Shown here: one piece after another, positions 21,637 to 29,288 of the stretch
Position numbering within the stretch: the stretch's first letter is position 1
How the letters are laid out: each line of letters begins with the position of its first letter
DNA from: Kyrpidia sp.
Lineage (GTDB): Bacteria; Bacillota; Bacilli; Kyrpidiales; Kyrpidiaceae
DNA: 32,175 nucleotides
Assembly: GCA_029960885.1 (NCBI GenBank)
Contig: JASBVV010000074.1
Location: 1-32,175, forward strand
Reading direction: 5' to 3'
Notes under the pieces: model-generated
Database searches by the model: none
Seen by the model: only the letters and a program-made list of their open reading frames with translations
Told to the model about the DNA's origin: nothing
Program-made: the position numbers and the translations under genes

Positions 21637-22356
21637 TTGACCCACGAACACGATCGGGATCTCACCGAAGGATGGTGGGAGGGGAAACCCGTCCGGTTTC
21701 TCGCCGGCGGACCCACCGCCCTGGCACCGGCCGGACTGTACGTGGCCGTGCGTGCGTGGACTGCCGAGGGCCGACCCCAATTGATGGACGGACAACGGCC
21801 GATCCTGGACGCGATGCCCGGGCAACCCGGCTACAGCGCCCTTCGCTTTGTCCACTACTATGAACCCGGTCCGGGGACAACGCCGGACAGTCTCCGCAGC
21901 GTCGCCGACGTCCTTGACCGGGCCCGGCGCATTCACACTCCCGGCCAAGTCCTGCATGTCCCCGTGGTGCCCGTCGCCACCCGCACCCTTTGGCCCACGA
22001 TGCCCGCCTGGCACGACAGCAGCGAAGCAGCCTTCCTCGACGGCGGGTTGTCTCCGTTGTCCGTCAATCGCATCTACCTCGGCATCCGGGGGATCGACCG
22101 CAAGCAAAACCGCCTGATTTACATTCCCGGACAACGATGGATTTTCGAATGGACGCCGGGACACCCCGCCTACGGCCCCATCGCCCGGGTCCACTACGCC
22201 GTGCTCGGGGAAGGAGAAGCGCCCAACGCCGTTCGCAGCGTGGCCGATCTCCTTCGCAAAAGCCGCTCCCTCCACGTCACCCGCACCTTTGTCACCGCGG
22301 CGGTTCTGGAAATCGACGGCAAGCCCGTCTCTCCGCCCCCGGCCCGGAGCCGGTAA
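21637..22356 (+). CDS. Unrecognised protein with two tandem copies of a domain
   Basis: A 239-residue protein without signal peptide or membrane segment; I do not recognise its function. It is two copies of an ~80-residue unit. Copy A (about 34-113) has LYVAVRAW, PGQPGYSALRFVHYYEPG and SLRSVADVLDRARRIH; copy B (about 147-225) has IYLGIRGI, PGHPAYGPIARVHYAVLGEG and AVRSVADLLRKSRSLHV. The shared core is PGxPxY...R.VHY and RSVAD(V/L)L(D/R)(R/K)(A/S)R, offset by 113 residues. The start is TTG at 21637, supported by GGAGGAGAG just upstream; no ATG or GTG fits better. It stands alone between divergent addB and convergent whiA, so the neighbourhood gives no clear hint. Its codon use resembles its neighbours. 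Confidence 0.85.
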   Translation: MTHEHDRDLTEGWWEGKPVRFLAGGPTALAPAGLYVAVRAWTAEGRPQLMDGQRPILDAMPGQPGYSALRFVHYYEPGPGTTPDSLRSVADVLDRARRIHTPGQVLHVPVVPVATRTLWPTMPAWHDSSEAAFLDGGLSPLSVNRIYLGIRGIDRKQNRLIYIPGQRWIFEWTPGHPAYGPIARVHYAVLGEGEAPNAVRSVADLLRKSRSLHVTRTFVTAAVLEIDGKPVSPPPARSR

Positions 22357-22383
22357 GAAAACAGGCGACCTCCCGATGGCCCG

Positions 22384-23319
22384 TCACTCTCCGGACTCTT
22401 TCACCCGGCGCGCCCATTCGTCCAACTTCCGCAGCCGGTGGTTGACCCCCGATTTGGTCACGCCTCCGCCCAGCATCGCCCCCAACTCCTTGAGGTTAAT
22501 GTCGGGATGGCGCAATCGCAACTCGGCCACCTCCCGGAGCTTCGGAGGCAAATTGTCCAACCCGACGGTCCGCTGCAGCAGCCGGATGTTCTCGATCTGC
22601 CGAACCGCCGCCTGGACCGTCTTGTTCAAATTCGCCGTTTCACAATTGACCAGACGGTTCACTTGGTTGCGCATCCCCTTCAGAATGCGGACGTCCTCAA
22701 ATCGGAGCAATGCCTGATGAGCACCGACCAAATTGAGAAACTCGACGATTTTTTCCCCTTCTTTGAGATAGACGACATAGCCCCGTTTCCGTCCAATCAC
22801 TCGGCCGTCCAAATCATAGGCGCTGAACAGCCGGATAATCCCCGCACTCATCTCAGAGTCACCCAAAGCGATCTCCAAGTGATACGAGGCACCTTCGGGA
22901 TTGTTCACCGACCCCGCCGCAAGAAACGCTCCCCGCAGATACGCCCGTCGGCAGCAATCCCGGCCCAGCCGTTTTTTCGGAGGGCCGCCGACGAGAGCGG
23001 ATCCTTTCCGGGATACGCCAAGGGCGCACAGCACCGCATCCGCATCCCGGGGGATGCGGACGATATAGACGTTGTTCTTTCGCAGCCGCATCTTTTTGCG
23101 GACCAACACCTCGGCGTGAACCTGAAACACGTCCTTGAGCAGCGTGTAGATGCGCCGGGCAATGGCCGCGTTTTCCGTGGCGATATCCAGGACCTCGCGG
23201 CCCTCGGCGATGTACACAGTTCCATTGAGCCGAACCAGCGCGGACAACTCCGCGCGTTTGCAGCATCCCCTGCTGTCCACCGCGGTCAACTCTTTTTTCG
23301 TTTCCGAGGCAAAGGACAC
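22384..23319 (-). CDS. whiA: WhiA, DNA-binding regulator of division/sporulation
   Basis: Conserved DNA-binding protein with a homing-endonuclease-like N-terminal domain and a C-terminal helix-turn-helix; it controls sporulation in Streptomyces and influences cell division and chromosome segregation in Bacillus. 311 residues. Matches to B. subtilis WhiA are near-identical in places: SFASETKKELT, CCKRAELSALVRLNG, ENAAIARRIYTLLK, RKKMRLRKNNVYIVR, YLRGAFLAAGSVNNPE, RNQVNRLVNCETANLNKT and TKSGVNHRLRKLDE. Start taken at the second GTG (23319), eight bases after GGAGG; a GTG two codons earlier is too close to it. Last gene of rapZ-yvcK-whiA, 14 bases after yvcK; it lies convergent to the 21637 gene with only 27 bases between. 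Confidence 0.96.
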   Translation of the reverse strand: MSFASETKKELTAVDSRGCCKRAELSALVRLNGTVYIAEGREVLDIATENAAIARRIYTLLKDVFQVHAEVLVRKKMRLRKNNVYIVRIPRDADAVLCALGVSRKGSALVGGPPKKRLGRDCCRRAYLRGAFLAAGSVNNPEGASYHLEIALGDSEMSAGIIRLFSAYDLDGRVIGRKRGYVVYLKEGEKIVEFLNLVGAHQALLRFEDVRILKGMRNQVNRLVNCETANLNKTVQAAVRQIENIRLLQRTVGLDNLPPKLREVAELRLRHPDINLKELGAMLGGGVTKSGVNHRLRKLDEWARRVKESGE

Positions 23320-23333
23320 GACCACCGCCTCCC

Positions 23334-24515
23334 TCAGCGGATTCGTCGCCGCCAGGACCGCCGAGCCCGGCGCGCCAATTGAACAATTCGCCGGCTCACC
23401 TTGCCGGCGTCGTGCCGGGCGTAACGGTCCAGCCGAAGAAAATCCCCGGTGATCACCCGAATGCCCATCCTCTCCAGTGCCGAGATGTCCGCCGCCACCG
23501 GGTACGCGCCCTCTTCCCGGTACCGGCGCAGCGCTTCATCGGGGATCGGGGCGGTGTGAACCACGGCAAAATCAAAAAACCGGAACCCCGTGTGATCATA
23601 CACGGCCTTCACGTGGTCCGAGGCCGTGAATCCGTCGGTCTCCCCGGGCTGGGTCATCACATTGCACACGTAGACTTTCCATGCCCGGCTCCGCCGAACC
23701 GCCTCGGCCACCTCGGGAACCAGCAAATTCGGAATGATGCTCGTAAACAGACTTCCTGGTCCGAGCACCACCACATCGGCCTTTTCGATGGCCTCCACCA
23801 CCTCCGGCGGAGCCTCGACGTCCGGAGGAGAAATCGCCACCCGGAGGATCCGGCCCCGGGCTTCGGGAATCCGGGATTCCCCCTTGATTTCCCGACCGTC
23901 CGCCAAGCGCCCCCGCAGGACCACCGCCCGTTTGGCGGCCGGGAGCACCCGGCCCCGCACCGCCAGCACCCGGCTGGCCTCCCGGACCGCCGTTTCAAAA
24001 TCTCCGGTCACATCGGCCATGGCGGCAATGAACAGGTTGCCGAAACTGTGACCGGCCAGCCCGTCGTCCTCCCCCTGAAACCGGTGCTGCCACAATTGCT
24101 CCATCAACGGCTCGGTGTCGGCCAGCGCGACGAGACAGTTGCGGATGTCCCCCGGCGGCGGCATGCCAAAAGCGGAGCGCAGTCGCCCGGAGCTCCCCCC
24201 GTCGTCCGCCACCGTGACCACAGCGGTGATATCCACATCATGCGCTTTTAGTCCGCGGAGGAGAACCGATTGCCCGGTTCCCCCGCCGATGACCACCACC
24301 CGGGGGCGGTGGAACGGGACCCAGCGCTCGCGCCATTGGCGACGCTTCTGCCACCATGCGCCGAGGATGAGCACCAGAACCCCGAAGACCAGGGCCGACC
24401 AACCGAACACGGTGCGCCCGGCCGGTCCGGGCTCCCGGCCCGCAGCGAAGAGAAATCCAAGTCCAAAAGCGACCGCGCCCCACCCCCAGGTCCGCCACCT
24501 TCTATCCATCCACAT
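23334..24515 (-). CDS. yvcK: YvcK/GlmR-type factor with N-terminal membrane segments
   Basis: UDP-sugar-binding protein of the YvcK family (GlmR), needed for growth on gluconeogenic carbon sources and for steering carbon to cell-wall precursors through GlmS in B. subtilis. 393 residues. The nucleotide-binding core starts at about residue 72 with VVVIGGGTGQSVLLRGLK, followed by TAVVTVADDGGSSGRLR, PPPGDIRNCLVALAD, GHSFGNLFIAAM, VLGPGSLFTSIIPNLLV and VCNVMTQPGETDGF. Before this, two hydrophobic segments (about 8-26 and 35-55) form a hairpin that B. subtilis YvcK lacks, so this one is probably membrane-attached. ATG at 24515 overlaps the end of rapZ by 14 bases; an ATG two codons on is equally possible. 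Confidence 0.93.
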   Translation of the reverse strand: MWMDRRWRTWGWGAVAFGLGFLFAAGREPGPAGRTVFGWSALVFGVLVLILGAWWQKRRQWRERWVPFHRPRVVVIGGGTGQSVLLRGLKAHDVDITAVVTVADDGGSSGRLRSAFGMPPPGDIRNCLVALADTEPLMEQLWQHRFQGEDDGLAGHSFGNLFIAAMADVTGDFETAVREASRVLAVRGRVLPAAKRAVVLRGRLADGREIKGESRIPEARGRILRVAISPPDVEAPPEVVEAIEKADVVVLGPGSLFTSIIPNLLVPEVAEAVRRSRAWKVYVCNVMTQPGETDGFTASDHVKAVYDHTGFRFFDFAVVHTAPIPDEALRRYREEGAYPVAADISALERMGIRVITGDFLRLDRYARHDAGKVSRRIVQLARRARRSWRRRIR

Positions 24516-25416
24516 CGGCGCCTTTCGCCTGATCGCGGTGAATATCCCTGTGGTACACATGCACCTTTTCCCGGTGTTGATAATGCTGGCGCAACATTTC
24601 CACCACGGCGACCGACCGGTGCTGTCCCCCGGTGCAACCCACGGCCACCACCAACTGGCTCCGCCCCTCTTTGCCGTACTGAGGCAGCAAAAAATCCAGC
24701 ATATCCACCAGTTTATCGGCGAACATCTTCGCGGCGGGCCACTTCATCACGTACTCGTAGACATCGAGATCCATCCCCGTCAGCGGCCGCAGGGTATCCA
24801 AATAGTACGGATTCGGCAGAAAACGGACATCAAAAACCATGTCCGCATCGATGGGAACGCCGTACTTAAAACCGAACGAAACCAGGTGCAGTGTCAACCG
24901 ACTCAAGTCGGAGCCGCTGAAATGGGCCGCGATCTTCTCTTTCAGCTCGGCCGGTTTCAGGGTGCTGGTATCGACAATCCAATCGGCCCGGTCCCGGATC
25001 TCTTCGAGGAGCTTCCTTTCTTTGGCAATTCCTTCCAGAATCCGATTTCCCTGGGCCAACGGATGCCGGCGTCGAGTCGCCTTATATCGGCGCACCAGAA
25101 TTTCATCCCGGGCTTCGAGAAACAGGATCTGGTATTTCACCCCGTACTGCTCTTGCAGGTCCTTGAGCGCCATCAACAGGTGAGAGAACCAAGCGCCGCC
25201 CCGGATGTCGCAAACCAAGGCCAGGCGGGACACCTTCCCTTCGGATTGGCGCATCAACTCGGCGAACTTCGGGATCAGTGCCGGCGGGAGATTGTCGACG
25301 CAAAAATATCCCATGTCCTCCAGACTTTGCACCGCCACCGTCTTGCCGGCCCCGGACAGGCCGGTGATGATCACCAGTTGCAAATCCCGGCCGGTTTCCA
25401 CCCGTTCTTCCTCCAT
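24502..25416 (-). CDS. rapZ: RapZ-type nucleotide-binding protein (YvcJ)
   Basis: P-loop protein of the RapZ/YvcJ family; hydrolyses nucleotides in B. subtilis and acts as RNA adaptor for GlmS control in E. coli. 304 residues. Walker A is GLSGAGKT (19-26); DMGYFCVDNLPP follows; the middle has FLEARDEILVRRYKATRRRHPL; the C-terminal domain has FGFKYGVPIDADMVFDVRFL, PNPYY and VGCTGGQHRSVAVVE. The ATG at 25416 is preferred because GAGAGGTGAGG lies upstream and the earlier residues are not family-like. First gene of rapZ-yvcK-whiA, with a candidate promoter directly upstream. Confidence 0.95.
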   Translation of the reverse strand: MEEERVETGRDLQLVIITGLSGAGKTVAVQSLEDMGYFCVDNLPPALIPKFAELMRQSEGKVSRLALVCDIRGGAWFSHLLMALKDLQEQYGVKYQILFLEARDEILVRRYKATRRRHPLAQGNRILEGIAKERKLLEEIRDRADWIVDTSTLKPAELKEKIAAHFSGSDLSRLTLHLVSFGFKYGVPIDADMVFDVRFLPNPYYLDTLRPLTGMDLDVYEYVMKWPAAKMFADKLVDMLDFLLPQYGKEGRSQLVVAVGCTGGQHRSVAVVEMLRQHYQHREKVHVYHRDIHRDQAKGADVDG

Positions 25417-25439
25417 GGCGCCCTCACCTCTCCCGTTTA

Positions 25440-25469
25440 AGCATATCACGCCAAGAAAAAAAGAGACAA
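25440..25469 (-). promoter_or_regulatory. Candidate promoter of rapZ-yvcK-whiA
   Basis: On the minus strand -35 TTGTCT (25464-25469) and -10 TATGCT (25440-25445), spacing 18, each matching four of six consensus bases. The start near 25433 would leave a leader of only about 17 bases, just enough for the ribosome-binding site. It follows a strong terminator, as expected at the start of a new transcription unit. Confidence 0.5.
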
Positions 25470-25507
25470 CGAGCCCCGGAGGCCGGGTGTGCGACCGGGC
25501 CAGAGGC

Positions 25508-25538
25508 AAAAAAAAAAAAAGCGGCGCCGCGAAGCGCC
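25508..25538 (-). terminator. Strong rho-independent terminator after the TPR gene
   Basis: On the minus strand GGCGC and GCGCC (25534-25538 and 25523-25527) enclose a six-base loop TTCGCG; after GC comes a run of thirteen T residues (25508-25520). This is the clearest terminator in the window. It closes the lgt-TPR unit and separates it from rapZ. It sits about 145 bases after the TPR stop codon. Confidence 0.8.
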
Positions 25539-25602
25539 AAGGTGTATCAGATCAAAGGGGGTCAGATGTGATACACCTTTATCATAACCCGGTCGTGTTA
25601 TG
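25539..25602. repeat. Two adjacent inverted repeats in an A+T-rich patch
   Basis: AAGGTGTATCA (25539-25549) and TGATACACCTT (25569-25579) form a perfect 11-bp inverted repeat around a 19-base loop. CATAAC (25583-25588) and GTTATG (25597-25602) form a second, 6-bp repeat. Both lie between the TPR stop and the poly-T terminator and are much richer in A+T than their surroundings. They could be hairpins of the 3' end of the mRNA, a small RNA, or an operator; no known Bacillota operator that I recall matches. Confidence 0.6.
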
Positions 25603-25684
25603 CGCGGGTGGGATTCATCTTAAGAATGTGTGGAGATTTTTTTGCCGTTGGGGATCATGCGGTGCCAAAGCCCAGGACTGGGGA

Positions 25685-27406
25685 TCAGTCGGTCAACATG
25701 CAGGTCTCGATGATCAACCACAGCCGATCCCCGAGCCCCTGCTGGGACACCCGGTACCGCTCCGCCACCTCTTTCCTGGAAAACGGGAGATGACAGCGGT
25801 GGCGGGCCGCACACTCCAGCGCGCCGGCCCACAACTCCGGCTTCCGCACCCGGGGGGCCTGCAGGTGGATGAGCTGAGTGAACTCCGACCAGATCTCCAT
25901 GGCCACCTTGGCCAGGGTATTTTCACCACGGCGTTGAAGCTCCTGCACAGCCAACTCCACGATCCGCTGCCACTCCGGTCGGCCGGCCAGGCGCTTGGCC
26001 GACTCCGGGCGAAAATCCACGGGCAAGATCCGGGAAGGCAGCCCGATCTCCACGATTTCCTCGGGCTGAAGTTCAAACATGCCCTTTAAGGCCGCCTGTT
26101 TGACCAGCACATATTCATCGTCGTCCAGCAAGAGGAACCGCAGGGCCCGCTCGACATCCTCGCCGCCAAAACTCACCACCAGAGGAATGACCTGTTTCTT
26201 CGTAACCGGATCTCCGTGGCGCAACACCCACATCAAGGACGAGCGCACCACCGATTCAGGCGGCCACAACTCCCGTCCGACCGCCGAATTCTCGACGCCC
26301 CCCTCGACCCGCTGCAACCGGGTGGTATCCGCATAGGGAAGCACATATTGATAACTGACGGGAAGCGCCGTCATTCCGCGGCCGACCGCATCCCGCAGCA
26401 CGGCTCCATAATATCGGCCGATTCCCGACGAAGGATCCAGGGCGTGCACCTCTTCCCACAGATGCGCCGCCTTGCGCAGCCGGCCCAGATTCGCGGCCGC
26501 CGCAGCCAGCGCGTGGACGACCGGGGCCTCCGCCCGTGGGAGATGCTTGACCAGGTGGCTAAAAATTTCGTACGCCGTCCGATGCTCCCCAAGAAGCCCC
26601 ATGGTGGTCCCCAGTTTATAGGCCTGGTCCGGCTGGATCGGCCGGAGGGGGCGCAACTGATCGAGCAGGGGCCGGCATTCGTCCTCATTCCCCGCAGCCC
26701 GGTGATAAATGGCGAGGTTGCACACGGCATGCAGATTTCCCGGCTGAAGGTTCAGGACCTCCCCGGCCATGTCGATGGCGCGCCGGATATCTCCGAGATA
26801 ATAATACGCCAACGACAGATTGTTCCGCTCCACGGTGGCCTCGGGCAACTCTTTCACCTTGGCCTCCAGGTGCGCCGCGGCATCGAGAAACCGCCCATCT
26901 TCCAAGAACCTCCGGGCCACATCCTCTTCCCCCCGAAAACGGATGCGGCCGTCCCGACGTCGCCGAACCATGCGGGTCCCGAACTCGGTCATCAGGATGT
27001 CCAACATCTCTTCGGCTTCCTCGGCAAACTCCCCTTCGGGATCCACTTCCAAATAGCGCGACGCGTACTCTTGGGCCAAATCGTACAACCCCAGATTCGC
27101 GAAATTGTTGGCCATGTAAAAATAGCACTCGTACATCTTGGGATCCAATTCGAGCAAAACCCGTTCCAGGACCTCGTTGGACGCCTGGTAGTCCCCGAGC
27201 TCCGACAGCACCCCGGCCAAATTGCAGTGGTTCACCGGATTGGCCGGCTCATACTCCACCACTTTGCGAAAGTACTTCAGGGCCCGGGGGAGATCGTGCC
27301 GATCCAGCGACCGCACGGCCCTCTCAAAGAAAAATGTGGCATCCATGCGCACGAGCGCCACTTTGTGACCCTTGGGTTTGCCGCTGGTACCGCCCTGTTT
27401 GGCCAT
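25685..27406 (-). CDS. TPR-repeat protein (YvcD-like) with C-terminal HTH-like motif
   Basis: A soluble protein of 573 residues containing tetratricopeptide repeats, expected to bind partner proteins. Repeat-like helices are visible at DLPRALKYFRKVVEYEPANP, NHCNLAGVLSELGDYQASNE, ECYFYMANNFANLGLYDLAQ and, further on, NLSLAYYYLGDIRRAIDMAG. The middle has HEAT-like helices (VKQAALKGMFELQPEEIVE). The C-terminus FSRKEVAERYRVSQQGLGDR (about 542-561) looks like a helix-turn-helix. B. subtilis has a TPR protein, YvcD, close to rapZ-yvcK-whiA, so this is probably its counterpart; its role is not established. ATG at 27406 after GGAGGTG. It lies downstream of lgt on the same strand. Confidence 0.85.
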   Translation of the reverse strand: MAKQGGTSGKPKGHKVALVRMDATFFFERAVRSLDRHDLPRALKYFRKVVEYEPANPVNHCNLAGVLSELGDYQASNEVLERVLLELDPKMYECYFYMANNFANLGLYDLAQEYASRYLEVDPEGEFAEEAEEMLDILMTEFGTRMVRRRRDGRIRFRGEEDVARRFLEDGRFLDAAAHLEAKVKELPEATVERNNLSLAYYYLGDIRRAIDMAGEVLNLQPGNLHAVCNLAIYHRAAGNEDECRPLLDQLRPLRPIQPDQAYKLGTTMGLLGEHRTAYEIFSHLVKHLPRAEAPVVHALAAAAANLGRLRKAAHLWEEVHALDPSSGIGRYYGAVLRDAVGRGMTALPVSYQYVLPYADTTRLQRVEGGVENSAVGRELWPPESVVRSSLMWVLRHGDPVTKKQVIPLVVSFGGEDVERALRFLLLDDDEYVLVKQAALKGMFELQPEEIVEIGLPSRILPVDFRPESAKRLAGRPEWQRIVELAVQELQRRGENTLAKVAMEIWSEFTQLIHLQAPRVRKPELWAGALECAARHRCHLPFSRKEVAERYRVSQQGLGDRLWLIIETCMLTD

Positions 27407-27451
27407 CCCCAACACCTCCTCAGCCGCCCCTTTGGGAAAACCTCTGCTTCC

Positions 27452-27460
27452 AGTGTACCA
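27452..27460 (-). promoter_or_regulatory. Possible extended -10 promoter of the TPR gene
   Basis: Minus-strand TGGTACACT: TACACT (27452-27457) with a TG element one base before it. No good -35 is found 16-18 bases upstream. It lies between lgt and the TPR gene, about 46 bases before the ATG. Confidence 0.3.
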
Positions 27461-27511
27461 ATGATCTCCATTCGAAGATAGAGGGATTTTTTCACACTTC
27501 GCCGTCCGAAT

Positions 27512-28309
27512 TCACAACCCGCGATCCTCCGCCGCCGGGGCCGCCGGCCGCCTGGCCAAAAACACCATGAACCCGATGGCCAGAATGATCACCGCCAAGC
27601 TGGTCCACTGGGCCGCCGTCCAGCCGAACACAAACCGGGGGCTGTCTCCCCGCAGCATTTCCAAAAAAAACCTGGCGCCGTTGTACAGAATCATATAGAT
27701 GCAAAACAGCCATCCCCGGGGCAATTTCCATTGTTTCAAGATCAGGAGAAAGGCAAAAATCAACACATCCACCTGCCCTTCCCAGATCTCGGCGGGCCAC
27801 AGGGGCTGGTCGCCATACACCCGTCGGGCCAGAGAATCCGGAGGATACAAAATCCCAAAATCCCCTCCGGTGGGCCCGCCGAAAGCGTCGCCGTTCATCA
27901 CATTCGCGTCCCGCCCGATGCTCTGTCCGAGCACCAGCCCGGGGGCCACGAGGTCGAGCATGTCCCACGCATCGAGCCGGTGACGCCGCACATACCAGAG
28001 CCCGGCCAACAGCGCTCCGACGATGCCCCCCTGGATCGACAGCCCGCCGTGCCATATCGCGATGATCTCTCCCGGATGCGCCCGGTAGTACGGCCAATCA
28101 AAAAAGAACACCTGCCAAAACCTCGCCCCGATCACACCCGCCAAAAACAACCAGGGGGCGAGATTCCACAAGTGTTCCACATATGCCTCTTTACGCTCCA
28201 CTTTGGCCATATATAATGTCACGCCGAATCCGAGCAGAAACGCCAGCACAAACAGGGTGCTGTAGGCTCTCACGGGAAATGGACCGATATGAAACCAGTA
28301 AGGATGCAT
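27512..28309 (-). CDS. lgt: Prolipoprotein diacylglyceryl transferase
   Basis: Membrane enzyme that attaches diacylglycerol from phosphatidylglycerol to the lipobox cysteine of prolipoproteins, the first step of lipoprotein maturation. 265 residues with about seven hydrophobic segments. Signatures: MHPYWFHIGPFPVRAYS at the N-terminus, the essential HGGLSIQGGIVGALLA, the family signature IGRDANVMNGDAFGG and YNGARFFLEMLRGD. Within the signature, the Arg, the Asn three residues on, and the final Gly match E. coli Arg143, Asn146 and Gly154; Glu151 is replaced by Asp. ATG at 28309 after AGGGGG. It stands between a small membrane-anchored protein and the TPR gene. Confidence 0.96.
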   Translation of the reverse strand: MHPYWFHIGPFPVRAYSTLFVLAFLLGFGVTLYMAKVERKEAYVEHLWNLAPWLFLAGVIGARFWQVFFFDWPYYRAHPGEIIAIWHGGLSIQGGIVGALLAGLWYVRRHRLDAWDMLDLVAPGLVLGQSIGRDANVMNGDAFGGPTGGDFGILYPPDSLARRVYGDQPLWPAEIWEGQVDVLIFAFLLILKQWKLPRGWLFCIYMILYNGARFFLEMLRGDSPRFVFGWTAAQWTSLAVIILAIGFMVFLARRPAAPAAEDRGL

Positions 28310-28350
28310 GCCTCAACCCCCTGAGCCGCCGCCACGCCCGGACGGCGGGA

Positions 28351-28779
28351 CTACGGTACGGTCACGAGAACCTCCCGCTGGGCCCCGACGGGCCGGTGAT
28401 GGATATCCACCAATGCCACCCGCACCCGATGCGACCCCGGGGCGACGTCCGGCAACACCACCCGCGGCCCATACAGCTCGGCCATCAGCCGGCCGTCCAG
28501 AAACACCTGAACCCCCCCGGCTAATGACGCGCCCGACCGCCCTTGGCCGGCGTCCTCTGCACCGGCCCAGGCAAACCGGTGAGGCTCCACGTTCAGCTCC
28601 ACCCCGCCGGGAAGACCCCGGGCGGTCACATCCACCCCGGGCCCCGATGCCGCCCCGGGAGCGCGCATCGATCCACCGTTTACTTCCAAGAATACCATGC
28701 CGACAACCATCGCGCCAAGGACGACCACTGACATCTTCAATCGTTCCGCGACAAAGCTCCAGCCCGAGACCCTCTGCAT
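28351..28779 (-). CDS. Membrane-anchored small protein with Ig-like domain
   Basis: 142 residues; I do not recognise a specific function. One hydrophobic segment (about 16-34: MSVVVLGAMVVGMVFLEV) after a short basic head suggests an uncleaved signal anchor with the rest outside the cell. An Ala/Gly/Pro-rich linker leads to a C-terminal beta-rich region (about 85-142) with VQVFLDGRLMAELYG, VVLPDVAPGSHRVRVALVD and a terminal REVLVTV. This pattern, LDG followed by a 'PGxHxhxVxLxD' strand pair, is common in bacterial Ig-like or CopC-like extracellular domains. No lipobox cysteine is present, so it is probably not an Lgt substrate. ATG at 28779 after a GGAGAGGGTGGGGG stretch; it ends 41 bases before lgt starts. 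Confidence 0.78.
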   Translation of the reverse strand: MQRVSGWSFVAERLKMSVVVLGAMVVGMVFLEVNGGSMRAPGAASGPGVDVTARGLPGGVELNVEPHRFAWAGAEDAGQGRSGASLAGGVQVFLDGRLMAELYGPRVVLPDVAPGSHRVRVALVDIHHRPVGAQREVLVTVP

Positions 28780-28882
28780 GCCCCCACCCTCTCCGTCCAC
28801 CTCGAAGTTCTATCCGATGTGTACGCCGGCGAAGGCGGGGACATGACGGAGAGCGCCGACCACCGGAAAAAACCCGGATTCT

Positions 28883-29073
28883 TCACCTGCGCGGCCGTTG
28901 CGCCGCAGCCTCGAAGGATGACCGCACTCCTTTGGAACTGCCTCTTTCGCCGTGAACCTCCGCTTCGGTTTTTTCAATGCAGAACGGACAAATGATTTCG
29001 TTATTGTGGGTATTCTCTTCCCGTTTTCCGATAAATGGCGCCCACACACGACGCAAAAAAGCATCACGGGCAC
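28883..29073 (-). pseudogene. Small zinc-ribbon protein gene, apparently frameshifted
   Basis: Reading from GTG at 29073, with a good GGAGGAG site upstream, gives MPVMLFCVVCGRHLSENGK and then a long non-conserved tail. The second CxxC of a zinc ribbon is found in another frame: REENTHNNEIICPFCIEKTE, ending at 28883. Joining the two between about 29040 and 29020 by a single-base shift would give a 63-residue protein with C-x2-C...C-x2-C. The two halves fit in spacing and style, so the locus is best read as one small zinc-binding protein broken by a one-base deletion, or as a sequencing error; programmed -1 frameshifting is less likely. If the first frame is really used, the product would run to 28810. 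Confidence 0.6.
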
Positions 29074-29288
29074 CCACTCCTCCTTTGACACACGATTGTC
29101 CTCGGTTCACGCACGGCGTGGGCCTCGCGCTGGCTTTTAGTTTACCTCATCCTCCCGAGGGAGCACCAGCCCCTTTTTGAGGGTTTTACAAAAAATCGCG
29201 GTGTCCGCCCGCACCGTGAGATCAGGCCGTTCATAGCCATAGGGCAGAGCGTCGGCATCCCGCCGGTCGGCGCCGAAGGAGGAAAAGT
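29074..29288. other. Divergent intergenic region
   Basis: Lies between the zinc-ribbon locus (minus strand) and the Pro-rich protein gene (plus strand). No convincing promoter pair is seen on either strand. Plus-strand CATAGCCATA around 29236-29245 resembles, with one extra base, a sporulation sigma-K type -10, but nothing supports it further. A T-rich stretch at 29174-29190 has only a weak stem before it. Confidence 0.25.
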
